DNA of 64,000 bases. Source: GCA-2718815 sp963578105 (GTDB lineage: Bacteria; Planctomycetota; Planctomycetia; Pirellulales; Pirellulaceae). The notes beneath the pieces were generated by a model that saw only the letters and a list, made by a program, of their open reading frames with translations, had not been told where the DNA came from and made no database searches. The stretch's first letter is position 1. Every line of letters begins with the position of its first letter. The stretch spans positions 1 through 64,000 of the forward strand of contig CAUZBP010000004.1 of NCBI GenBank assembly GCA_963578105.1, written 5' to 3'. Both the position numbers and the translations under genes were made by a program. Shown piece by piece: positions 26,024 to 33,965 of the stretch.

Positions 26024-27841
26024 ATGCGTAAAAGTGTTTATGTCCTGGCGTTTGGTATCTCGAGTTTAACGTTGACAGTAGGTTCCGGTTATGGCGCGGA
26101 CCGTGTAAGAATTGACCAGCCGATGTCACCGCCAAACTGGGCACTTCTGGAGCGTGAGCTGCTGCGTGCGAACACGGCAGCCTGTCGTGAATTTTTCCAC
26201 CAGTATTTCGACGAGCGTGGGTTCCTGCTTTGCATTGAACGCTGGGGTGGTGATGACGGTCCCGACGATGCGATCGAAAATTTGATTCACTGGCCTGTTC
26301 TGCACGCTCTCGGTGCACCGGATTCAATTTTGAAAATGTACAAGAAAGGATGGGAGGGACATTTGCGGCAATACACGCTGGCTAAAACGGTTGAAGTCCC
26401 GTTTGCCCGCGATGGAATGTATTACAAGGAATTTCCCGTCATGTGCGACTGGCTGCACCATGCTGAAGGATTGACAGTCTTCTGCCTGCAGGGGCTTTCC
26501 GATCCCTATGATGCGGCACTTCGAAAACGTGCGAGGCGATTTGCTGGTTTTTACATGGGCGAAGATCCACAGGCACGGAATTATGATCCACAGCACAAAA
26601 TAATTCGCAGTATGTTCAACGGGAGTCGAGGACCGTTGTTGCGAAAAGCAACGGCTTTGGACTGGGCGGGCGATCCGATCGAGGTCGAACATCGTTTTCT
26701 TCTGGCCCATGGTGAAAAGAACTATGCGGAAATGCTTGCGCATTTCAAAGACTACAACGATGTTGCCGGGGACCATCCGTCGAATTTGCTTTCCACAGCA
26801 CTTGCACTCAATGCGTATATGCTTGATCACGATCCCAAATACAAACAGTGGATTCTGGAGTATGTCGGGGCGTGGCGGGATCGCATGATCGAAAATGGTA
26901 ATATCATTCCCAGTAACATTGGTCTGGACGGTAAAATCGGGGGTGCCGCAGATGGTAAATGGTACGGCGGCGTTTATGGCTGGGGTTTCACGGTAGAGGG
27001 AGTGGGTGAAGCGTCCGGGCCGTCTGATCGCCAGACATTCGATCGCGGATTTCACGGGTTCATGAATGCGGTTCTGTTGACCGGCGATCAAAGCCTGCTG
27101 GATCCCTGGCGGAAACAGATGGACATCGTCAATTCGAATAAGCGAGTTGTGAACGGCAGGACGCTGTATCCGCACAAGTACGGCGACGATGGCTGGTACA
27201 GTTATACGCCGCAACCCTACGGCGCTGGCTCCGAGGGAATTTACTACGTGACGATGCGCGACGACGATTTTCGTCGTCTTGGTGAGAATCCGTGGTACGA
27301 TTATCTGAAAGGTGGGAATCCTCAATACCCCGAGGAGGTTCTGCGGAGTGATTTATCCCGCATCCGCACGCGGGTTGCCGGAATGCGGGCTGACACGACA
27401 ACTCCCGACACACGGCTTTCCGATGATCCACTGAAATATAATCCGGTAGCCGTTAAATCGCTGAGTGAGTTGATGCTGGGTGGACCGCAACTGAGTCGAA
27501 CCGGGCTGGTGATGCACTGCCGGCTGCGCTATTTTGACCCGATCCGACGGAGAGCCGGTGTTCCCGAAGACGTGGCTGCGCTGGTTGAAAAAATGACCGA
27601 TGACGAAGTCGTCGTGACTTTGGTTAATACCAGCCAGCTCGATGCACACAAAGTCGTCGTGCAGGCCGGTGGCTATGCGGAGCATCAATTTGTGTCGGTG
27701 GAAAATGGCGGGCGGGAACAGGATGTCGACGCATCACACTTTTCTGTCGAGCTTGCTCCGGGTGCAGGCGGACGTCTTACACTGAAGATGCAGCGCTACG
27801 TTAACCAGCCCACGTTGATTTTTCCCTGGGATCGGGATTAG
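26024..27841 (+). CDS. Large secreted protein of unknown function, possibly an alpha/alpha-barrel glycan enzyme
   Basis: This 605-residue protein starts with a signal peptide (VYVLAFGISSLTLTVGSGYGA). Residues 30-460 are helix-rich with many Trp, Tyr and His (IERWGGDDGPDDAIENL, MCDWLHHAEGLTVFCLQG, GWGFTVEGVGEASG, YGDDGWYSYTPQPYGAGSEG), which recalls six-hairpin glycosidases and lyases. Residues about 480-605 look like an all-beta domain (VVVTLVNTSQLDAHKVVVQAGG, ending VNQPTLIFPWDRD). No family or catalytic residues could be named with confidence. Similar-looking proteins occur in planctomycetes as conserved hypotheticals. It sits alone between gene remnants but is itself complete, so selection is apparently keeping it. 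Confidence 0.8.
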   Translation: MRKSVYVLAFGISSLTLTVGSGYGADRVRIDQPMSPPNWALLERELLRANTAACREFFHQYFDERGFLLCIERWGGDDGPDDAIENLIHWPVLHALGAPDSILKMYKKGWEGHLRQYTLAKTVEVPFARDGMYYKEFPVMCDWLHHAEGLTVFCLQGLSDPYDAALRKRARRFAGFYMGEDPQARNYDPQHKIIRSMFNGSRGPLLRKATALDWAGDPIEVEHRFLLAHGEKNYAEMLAHFKDYNDVAGDHPSNLLSTALALNAYMLDHDPKYKQWILEYVGAWRDRMIENGNIIPSNIGLDGKIGGAADGKWYGGVYGWGFTVEGVGEASGPSDRQTFDRGFHGFMNAVLLTGDQSLLDPWRKQMDIVNSNKRVVNGRTLYPHKYGDDGWYSYTPQPYGAGSEGIYYVTMRDDDFRRLGENPWYDYLKGGNPQYPEEVLRSDLSRIRTRVAGMRADTTTPDTRLSDDPLKYNPVAVKSLSELMLGGPQLSRTGLVMHCRLRYFDPIRRRAGVPEDVAALVEKMTDDEVVVTLVNTSQLDAHKVVVQAGGYAEHQFVSVENGGREQDVDASHFSVELAPGAGGRLTLKMQRYVNQPTLIFPWDRD

Positions 27842-28035
27842 TTGAACGGGACAAAATGGCAGGTTGTTTCTAAAGAGCCGCAAGACATAAATCGGTTTCT
27901 GTCGGTGTTACTGCTGGTGTCCTGTTTTATCCGGTCGGCACCAGCCGATACTGGTCCGCGTGGCGCAGGGCGTCCGGGACCGGCTGCCGCACTTCTTGCA
28001 CTGCTAAGCATGCTGTTATTTGTTGTATTTGGCAG

Positions 28036-28073
28036 GCTGTCAAATAGCGGGTGAGGCGATCACGCTTGGTGCA
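28036..28073 (+). repeat. Short breakpoint repeat, second copy
   Basis: The sequence gctgtcaaatagcgggtgag and the following gcgatcacgcttggtgca closely match 25451-25487 (gttgtcaaaaacggttgagg, then cgatcacgctgggtgca). In the first place the match is followed by the integrase tail, in the second by an IS3 fragment. A hydrophobic frame just upstream here (AAALLALLSMLLFVVFGR) resembles the end of a PEP-CTERM tail. The pair may mark a recombination junction. Confidence 0.5.
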
Positions 28074-29115
28074 TCCTTACCGTTGGCGTCAGAAATATGG
28101 AGGTATGTAGCCGGAGATGGCGAAGGAACTGAAAGCCCTTCAAAAAGAGAATGCTCGGCTGAAGAAGATGGTGGCGGAGCAGGCTCTTGATATGGAGATT
28201 GTGAAGGGAGCCGCGCAGGGAAACTGGTAAGCTCCGAACGTCGTCGACGTACAGTCGTTGAAGTTCGTCACCGTTTGGGTCCTGAGAAAGTGTCAGAGCG
28301 ACGAGCTTGCCGTGTTCTCGATCAACCGCGCAGTACTCAGCGATACGCGTCACGGCGACCGGAAGATGACCATCGTTTGCTTCGTGAAATGCGATCCTTA
28401 GCCAGGCAGCGTCCCCGCTTTGGAGCAGACCGTATTTATCGTTGATTGGTGAAGCGACATTGGCACGTCAATCACAAACGCGTTCACCGTCTTTGGCAGC
28501 AAGAGAACATGCAAGTCCCGAGAAAACAGCATCACCGCCGTCGTTTTTCTGGTGGCAGCGAGAATAGCTGTGTACGTCATCGCCCTGTCTGGTCGTACGA
28601 CTTTGTGTCGGATCGGACCGAAGGTGGTCGTCAACTACGGCTGTTGGTGGTGGTCAATGAGACCACTCGCGAATTCTTGGCGCTGGAAGTGGCACGCTCA
28701 TTTACTTCCCGGGACGTGCCTGGCGTGTTGTAATACCTGTTTGCCGATCGGGGCAGGCCCGAATATATCCGCAGCTGACCAACGCTGCGCGTCGGTGCTC
28801 GCGGTCCAGAGTTCGTAGCGAAAGCCGTTCGCTGGCCCAAGCGGAGGTTGGAACGTTGTTCATCGCCAAAGCCAGCCCTTGGGAGAATGGCTATGTCGAG
28901 TCGGCGGGCGGCAAGCTGGCGACGAATTCTTGAATCGAGAGTTGTTCTTGAGCTTGGAGGAGGCTTGCTGGGTGATCGACCGTTGGCGACTGGATTACAA
29001 CCACTGCCGCATCCACAGTGCATTGAACTATCAGACCCCCGCCGCATTTGCAGCTAACTGTGTTCTGCCGGCTTCGGCTATGCCTCAGCCTCCAGAACAC
29101 AGTCACATTAACTAA
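28074..29115 (+). mobile_element. Decayed IS3-family insertion sequence
   Basis: An orfA end is read as YRWRQKYGGM, stop, PEMAKELKALQKENARLKKM up to a TAA at 28228-28230, including the leucine-zipper-like helix. The orfB (DDE transposase) follows with lesions. GADRIYR hits a TGA, then VHRLWQQENMQVPRKQ and WSYDFVSDRTEGGRQL (first catalytic Asp region) run on. Breaks occur near 28733 and 28780 around the second Asp. WENGYVES (catalytic Glu) is followed by a stop, and the end is read in another frame as FLNRELFLSLEEACWVIDRW and NYQTPAAFAA. At least four disabling changes are visible, so it cannot transpose itself. Terminal inverted repeats were not found. Confidence 0.8.
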
Positions 29116-29243
29116 CCCCCATTCTCTTACTCAGACTGGAACAAACTATGGGGGGTGTTCACCACCACATTGTTATATTACCAACAGGAACTCGCCTAGT
29201 AGGTCAGGTTCACCTGCTTTGACAAAAGAGACGGAATTCATCT

Positions 29244-30602
29244 ATGGCACGATCGAGTGCATTAGCGGATAGCTTGAAGCAGCGGCGGTGGCAGATCATC
29301 ATCTTGCTGACGATGTATCTGGGCTATGTTGGGTTCATGCTGTGTCGAAACACCTTGATTGCTTCTAGTGTGACGATGATTGATGATCCGAATTTGCAGA
29401 TAGACAAAGAGAGTTACGGGCGGCTGATGTCTTATCATCACGCCGGAGCAATCGCAGGGAAATGTGTTACGGGAATCGCTGCAGATGTGATTGGTGGTCG
29501 GCGAATGTTCTTGGCGATGCTTGGGCTCACCGCTGCGGCGACAGCGGCATTTGGTGCTGTTTCTTCAAATCTACTGTTTGGCGTTTTCAACTTCTTCGGC
29601 CAATTGTTTAAAGCAGGTGGCTGGCCTTCCATGGCGAAGATCATCGGTAACTGGTATCCGAAAGACAAATACGGAACCGTTTGGAGTATCATCTCGACCA
29701 GCTCACGCGTTGGCACAATGTTAGCTGGTTTCGCAGTCTTCCAGTTGCTGCAATACACCAGCTGGCGCTCCGCGTTTTACATGTTTGCCGGTGTGACAGC
29801 TTTGATTGTCATCGTCGGGTACTTCCTGCTCAAAGAACGACCAAGCGACATTGGTGTCTCCATAGATCTGAACGAAGAACCAGAAAGGAACGTTGGGACA
29901 ACGGAGGAATTGGAAAGCGTAAACCAAGCACCTCATCCGATGGATGCGCTGTCAATAGGTCAGGCTTGTCTAGCGTTTGCAAAATCGGGACGCGTGTGGT
30001 TGATCTCATTGAGTATTGCGCTGTTAACGATCTTGATGGACTTTATCATTTTCATTCCTCTCTACTTGGACGAAGCCGTGGGGCTCGATTCCAAGCAAGC
30101 GCCATTGGGCTTGATTGCATTTGCGGGAGGAATGTTTTGTGCTCTGATTGCGACCAGTCTGTTTTATGACCAATTAAACAAGAAGCAACTCATCGCCGCG
30201 TTAGGTGGACTCTTGACATTAAGTTGCTGCAGCGTTGTGGCGCTGTGGAGCTTAGGTTCAATCGGCTTGCCAGAAGAATCAAAGTTTCCTGTTGCGATGA
30301 TTGTGATCTTCGTGTTTGGGTTTAGTATTTCCCCAGCTTACTATGTGCCGATGTCTGTGTTTTCCGTCGCGTATGGTGGCAAGCATTCCGGTTTGTTAAT
30401 CAACAATATTGATATTTTCGGCTACGCTGCGGCGATGATCTTCACCTACTTCGGCGGTTCAATCGCTATGAGTGTCGGCTGGAATGTTCTACTTTCGATA
30501 CTGCTCGGGTTCACTGTGTTAGCACTCGTGACGATGACCAGTTTCTTGGTTTTGGATTATCGCGGAGTGATCACCCCCCAAAGTTTGTACGAGGTTGAGT
30601 GA
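29244..30602 (+). CDS. MFS transporter of the organophosphate:phosphate antiporter type
   Basis: This 452-residue protein has about 12 membrane segments. The N-terminus (RRWQIIILLTMYLGYVGFMLCRN), the first-loop region AGKCVTGIAADVIGGRRMF and GGWPSMAKIIGNWYPKDKYGTVW resemble GlpT/UhpC-type antiporters, which exchange sugar phosphates or glycerol 3-phosphate for phosphate. A charged central loop (about 200-230) splits the two six-helix halves. The gene looks more AT-rich than its neighbours and stands alone between an IS wreck and a PEP-CTERM remnant, which suggests acquisition. Its substrate may relate to the phospho-head-group cassette 770 bases away. That link is inference. Confidence 0.82.
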   Translation: MARSSALADSLKQRRWQIIILLTMYLGYVGFMLCRNTLIASSVTMIDDPNLQIDKESYGRLMSYHHAGAIAGKCVTGIAADVIGGRRMFLAMLGLTAAATAAFGAVSSNLLFGVFNFFGQLFKAGGWPSMAKIIGNWYPKDKYGTVWSIISTSSRVGTMLAGFAVFQLLQYTSWRSAFYMFAGVTALIVIVGYFLLKERPSDIGVSIDLNEEPERNVGTTEELESVNQAPHPMDALSIGQACLAFAKSGRVWLISLSIALLTILMDFIIFIPLYLDEAVGLDSKQAPLGLIAFAGGMFCALIATSLFYDQLNKKQLIAALGGLLTLSCCSVVALWSLGSIGLPEESKFPVAMIVIFVFGFSISPAYYVPMSVFSVAYGGKHSGLLINNIDIFGYAAAMIFTYFGGSIAMSVGWNVLLSILLGFTVLALVTMTSFLVLDYRGVITPQSLYEVE

Positions 30603-30630
30603 GAGAACCGGGGTTCAGTATGAGCACCCC

Positions 30631-30732
30631 TCACCTCCGCCGTGGCACGAAGTTCATCGAACCCAACAGAATCACGGCCAGTGATGCCAAGACTAAAGCA
30701 GATGGTTCCGGCGCAGCAACCGTTCCATCGCC
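30631..30732 (-). pseudogene. Orphan PEP-CTERM tail (remnant 2)
   Basis: On the minus strand the frame reads DGTVAAPEPSALVLASLAV and ILLGSMNFVPRRR, then stop. This is a complete PEP-CTERM sorting signal (PEP motif, hydrophobic helix, basic end). The upstream frame reaches an ATG at 30831, but those residues are unlike any secreted protein start. It is best read as the stranded end of a lost gene, converging with the MFS gene. Confidence 0.65.
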
Positions 30733-31110
30733 GCTCGACGTAAGCTGGAGATAATCGGGTCCGCACGATGACGTTTCTGTGCCATCGGAAAGAGTCCTTT
30801 CTGGGACTTCGGCCCGACAAAAATCTCTCACCTCTGCTGGACCAATTTTAGGGGGGAGGTCAATGTTTGATTCTCATCGATCCCTGGGCCACGGACAGTG
30901 TCGGGGCCGGGGGGTAGATATTCTCCCCATCGGTTCCTGTAGCGGCAGCGGCCACAGGAGGCGACATGACATCGGCCAGTCCCTTCCTGGGAACATCATG
31001 TCACCGTGAATCTCGTCTTCAAGACCCAGGCGGACATCTTATCTTTTCTGGAACTTAAAGGCGCCAGGCAACTCATGGCGCATCGTCCTGCGAATGAACG
31101 GAGAGTCGCA
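30733..31110. other. Gene debris, no intact gene
   Basis: No frame on either strand has a convincing start and composition. The stretch lies between the PEP-CTERM tail and the zinc-ribbon pseudogene and may hold unrecognisable parts of both. Confidence 0.4.
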
Positions 31111-31340
31111 CTAGCAGGGAGACCGCGGATCTCGCACCGTCGATTTTGTAAGCTGCTCGCCGCAATCGACGCAGTACTTGTTTGGGTTCCTCCGCGCTCT
31201 GGCATGTGATTGTCCGCTGCATTGCTTGGTAGGGATTCTTTAATTGACAACCTTGCCGCAGTTGGGACAGAAACGCACGGGAGGATTTCTTTCTGGATGG
31301 TTGAAGTTGGGGCAGGGTTTGATGTTCGTCGTAACTCCCG
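31111..31340 (-). pseudogene. Small zinc-ribbon protein, disrupted
   Basis: The minus-strand frame reads CPNFNHPERNPPVRFCPNCG, KVVN, then TAA at 31240-31242, and continues in the same frame as RIPTKQCSGQSHARARRNPN and KYCVDCGEQL to a TAG at 31111-31113. Three Cys-pair elements (CPNxN, CPNCG, CVDCG) mark a small zinc-ribbon protein. It has an in-frame stop and no ATG, GTG or TTG at its beginning. It lies just downstream of the CDP-alcohol phosphatidyltransferase gene on the same strand and was probably once part of that transcript or a neighbour of it. Confidence 0.6.
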
Positions 31341-31374
31341 TAGGACTGGTAGCCGGACTGAACTTCGAGTCGCT

Positions 31375-32082
31375 CTAATTCGGTGCATCCGCCTTGCGAA
31401 GGCAATGAATGCCTCCCGCCGCGAACGACGCCAGATAAGTGAGAACAAACGATGCTGCGACAACTGGGGCCACAGAGGGCAACAGCCAAGCCACAAGTAA
31501 TGCGACGTTGACCATGCCGATCGCGACGGCTGACTTGGTCAGACTTCGAATCAAGTAAGGCATCTTGAATGGGATGAGCATCGACACGGCATGCAGAATA
31601 CAGGCGGCAATCAAGTACGGCGTCGGATCGAATGCGAAGATCTGCGCCACGAGTAAGACGAAGAAAATATGCCGGATCAATTCGTTCGTTGGCGAGCCTG
31701 TACCGGTAGCAGAAGTCGGATTGATCCGGGTAACAACGCGCAGGGTCATCGCGCCGGTGGCCAGCAAGCTGCTCCCTAGGCAGATCCAGCCCAGGTATGA
31801 ATGCCCCGATTCGTGGGCGAAGTGCATCCCCACCGCCATCACAAAAGCCGTGTGAGCGATCGCATCACAAACGTTGTCCAAGAGAGCTCCGAAGTTGCTC
31901 CTGATGTTCAACTTGGCCGCCAACACGCCGTCTAAATCGTCCATGACGTTGTTGTAGATGATCAAGGGAATCAAGTACTTGTATCCGTGTTCTCCAAATA
32001 GAATGCAGATCGGAAGCACACCAAGAAGCGACACAATGTTTGCCAGGTTCCTGAGAAGAATGTTTCGCGGTCGTTCTTGCAT
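31375..32082 (-). CDS. CDP-alcohol phosphatidyltransferase-family membrane enzyme
   Basis: This is a 235-residue membrane protein with about six hydrophobic segments. The family's active-site motif D-x2-D-G-x2-A-R-x8-G-x3-D-x3-D is present at Asp48, Asp51, Gly52, Ala55, Gly65, Asp69 and Asp73. The Arg is replaced by Ala56. The four Asp bind two metals and the CDP-linked donor, so catalysis should still be possible. The family transfers a phospho-head group from CDP-alcohol to an acceptor such as a diacylglycerol, or the reverse. It is the last gene of a minus-strand operon after the cytidylyltransferase and methyltransferase, 33 bases beyond the latter, making lipid head-group transfer the likely job. 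The acceptor is unknown. Confidence 0.85.
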   Translation of the reverse strand: MQERPRNILLRNLANIVSLLGVLPICILFGEHGYKYLIPLIIYNNVMDDLDGVLAAKLNIRSNFGALLDNVCDAIAHTAFVMAVGMHFAHESGHSYLGWICLGSSLLATGAMTLRVVTRINPTSATGTGSPTNELIRHIFFVLLVAQIFAFDPTPYLIAACILHAVSMLIPFKMPYLIRSLTKSAVAIGMVNVALLVAWLLPSVAPVVAASFVLTYLASFAAGGIHCLRKADAPN

Positions 32083-32115
32083 CGATATTCTGGAAGTGTG
32101 CTTCCAACTGCCTTT

Positions 32116-32964
32116 CTACGCGACCTGGGCGCCTGTCGCGTTGTTGGATGTCGGCTGAGCATCTGAATGCAGCAAAAAGAAGTGATTGGTCAATTCTGGG
32201 TATGCGAAGCCCAGAGCCTTGGGAATGCCTGTAATCCACGGATAGCCAAGCCTCAATCCCCAATAGGCCAGATGTCCCACCACCGGAAGGCAGTGAAGTG
32301 GCGCTGGCATGAGCGTCTTCCACTTCTTGACGAATTCGCAACCCATCTGCATCAGAACGTAGGGTGCGTTCATTCTCACGTCACGGACGGAAAGCGCGCA
32401 CTCCGCAAAGATCCGCTCGTAGTCGACAACGTTTCGGTAAACGGCCTGATAGTCACCTTGGCGTGTCGTGGTACCCTTCCGGACGGTGGTCTCGCGACAC
32501 AGGATGACCCCTCCCGGCTGAAGAGCCGGGATCAACTTCTCCAGCAAGCAGATAACGTCCTGCTCGTCGAGGTACATCAGCATGCCACCGAGGAAAACCA
32601 CGTCGTAATGGTCCTCGGGCTGAAAGAGCAACACGTTACCGCGAATCGTTTTGACATTCGGATTTGACGCACACCGTTCTTCCAATGCCTCATACAGTGG
32701 TTGGCTTGCCTCGACAGCGACCACTCGCGAGAACCGTTCGGCAAAGTACTCTGTCCAGAAACCTATCCCACTGCCCAGGTCGAGCACGCAGCCATCTCGG
32801 TTTGCCCCGTGAATCAGGCGATTGACGATCTTGCATTCGGCACGGAAGCGGAAGCGGCCCGCGCCGGCCGGAAATCCGAAGCCATCCATCATGTACGGGC
32901 CCAAGATCGACGCATCGGCCGTGCTCCAATAACGGCGGACGGTTTCGTAATCGAGGGAGGTCAT
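32116..32964 (-). CDS. SAM-dependent methyltransferase
   Basis: This 282-residue class I methyltransferase has motif I VLDLGSGIGFWTE (60-72) binding SAM, the acidic strand-2 residue Glu85 (VVAVEAS) that contacts the ribose, and FLGGMLMYLD and LQPGGVILCRE as post-I strands. The C-terminal third is hydrophobic (LPVVGHLAYWGLRLGYPWITG) and could associate with the membrane. It starts at an ATG overlapping the stop of the cytidylyltransferase gene by four bases (ATGA), so the two are translationally coupled. In that company it may N- or O-methylate the head group, for example an amino-alcohol phosphate or aminophosphonate. This is inference; the sequence does not name the substrate. Confidence 0.85.
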   Translation of the reverse strand: MTSLDYETVRRYWSTADASILGPYMMDGFGFPAGAGRFRFRAECKIVNRLIHGANRDGCVLDLGSGIGFWTEYFAERFSRVVAVEASQPLYEALEERCASNPNVKTIRGNVLLFQPEDHYDVVFLGGMLMYLDEQDVICLLEKLIPALQPGGVILCRETTVRKGTTTRQGDYQAVYRNVVDYERIFAECALSVRDVRMNAPYVLMQMGCEFVKKWKTLMPAPLHCLPVVGHLAYWGLRLGYPWITGIPKALGFAYPELTNHFFLLHSDAQPTSNNATGAQVA

Positions 32965-33749
32965 GGACCGACCAACCCGGCAGTCCGCCGTCGGTCACTT
33001 CTCCGAAAGAGCCTTTCCGCCTCGCGAAGATCTTCGAGCGTGTCAATCTCGTACCAACGTTGGTGGTTAAAGAAGACAGCCTCGAACGAGAGATCTCCCT
33101 CTGCTACCATTTCCGCGAAAACAGACTCGTAGTATTCGTTCACACGTCCAGCCGAAATGTGACGTTCCAACCGTTGTGTGACGCTATGCCAGGACCGTCG
33201 CGAAAAGCTGTACATGTTCACCGTCTTGTGGGTGAGTTCATCTGGAAGCTGATCTCTGCCGCCCTGGTAAAAACGTGTCACTCGGCTCGCATGATCCAGC
33301 GAAACCGTTGTTCCATTCATCCAGGGCTGGGTGTGCGAGACGGCGATCCGGTCAGGTTCCAGCATCTCGCCCAGAAGCACGTCGTCAAAGACCAGGTCGC
33401 ACTCAAGAAGCAGGAAAGGCTCCTGAATGGCGTGGCGAGCTGCCCATAACGAGTAGATGTTGTTTGTCGTGCGGTATCTCGCGCTGCGGACGTACTGGAT
33501 GTCCAGTCCGCTCGCCGAACGATCCAGAAAGTCACGCACGCAGCCGTCAAGATATCCCACGACAACAACCAGACGTTCGAATTCCCACGCGCGGAGGCCA
33601 TGAACCAAACGTTCGAGAATCGTTGTTCCGTTGACTTCAGTCAGGCACTTGGGCGAATCCTCTGTGAGTGGCTGGAGGCGGCTGCCCGTTCCAGCTGCAA
33701 GCAATAGTGCGGTTTTAATTCGATCTGATCCGTTGCGTGACGGTTCCAT
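32961..33749 (-). CDS. LicC/PntC-like nucleotidyltransferase (CTP:phospho-head-group)
   Basis: This 262-residue nucleotidyltransferase has the N-terminal signature LLLAAGTGSRLQPLT (16-30) with Lys34 in SPKCL. The segment YRTTNNIYSLW (92-102) closely matches phosphocholine and aminoethylphosphonate cytidylyltransferases (LicC, PntC). The metal Asp is about 118 (LLECDLVF) and a second acidic site is near 234-236 (WYEIDT). These enzymes make CDP-choline, CDP-aminoethylphosphonate or related CDP-alcohols. A GGGAGG site precedes the ATG at 33749. It is the first gene of a three-gene unit with a methyltransferase and a CDP-alcohol phosphatidyltransferase, matching an activate-modify-transfer pathway. 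Which phospho-alcohol is used is unknown. Confidence 0.88.
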   Translation of the reverse strand: MEPSRNGSDRIKTALLLAAGTGSRLQPLTEDSPKCLTEVNGTTILERLVHGLRAWEFERLVVVVGYLDGCVRDFLDRSASGLDIQYVRSARYRTTNNIYSLWAARHAIQEPFLLLECDLVFDDVLLGEMLEPDRIAVSHTQPWMNGTTVSLDHASRVTRFYQGGRDQLPDELTHKTVNMYSFSRRSWHSVTQRLERHISAGRVNEYYESVFAEMVAEGDLSFEAVFFNHQRWYEIDTLEDLREAERLFRRSDRRRTAGLVGP

Positions 33750-33829
33750 GGACCCTCCCAGGGTTTAAGCGTAAGTTGCTTCCTAACAGGTCGGCGACAA
33801 TCGGGTCGCAAGTTAGTTTTTCTGCTATC

Positions 33830-33876
33830 TTGACATTTGATTGACAGAAAAGATAGAAATGCTAACATGACATGTC
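33830..33876 (+). promoter_or_regulatory. Candidate promoter and operator for the Xre-ImmA gene
   Basis: TTGACA at 33841-33846 and TAACAT at 33863-33868 are separated by 16 bases, a fair sigma-70-type promoter reading toward the Xre gene. A second TTGACA lies 11 bases upstream (33830-33835), giving a direct repeat TTGACA-N5-TTGACA. The perfect palindrome GACATGTC at 33869-33876 sits just past the -10 box. Repeats at helical spacing plus a palindrome at the promoter suit autoregulation by the Xre protein. The region also separates it from the divergent head-group operon. Confidence 0.45.
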
Positions 33877-33965
33877 GTCAAGGTCAATCGCCCTTACTCG
33901 GCGTTCGACGCTCCCAGATATCAGATCCCCTTCGGGAAACCCTGGCATCCTGAAAGCAGTGACTT

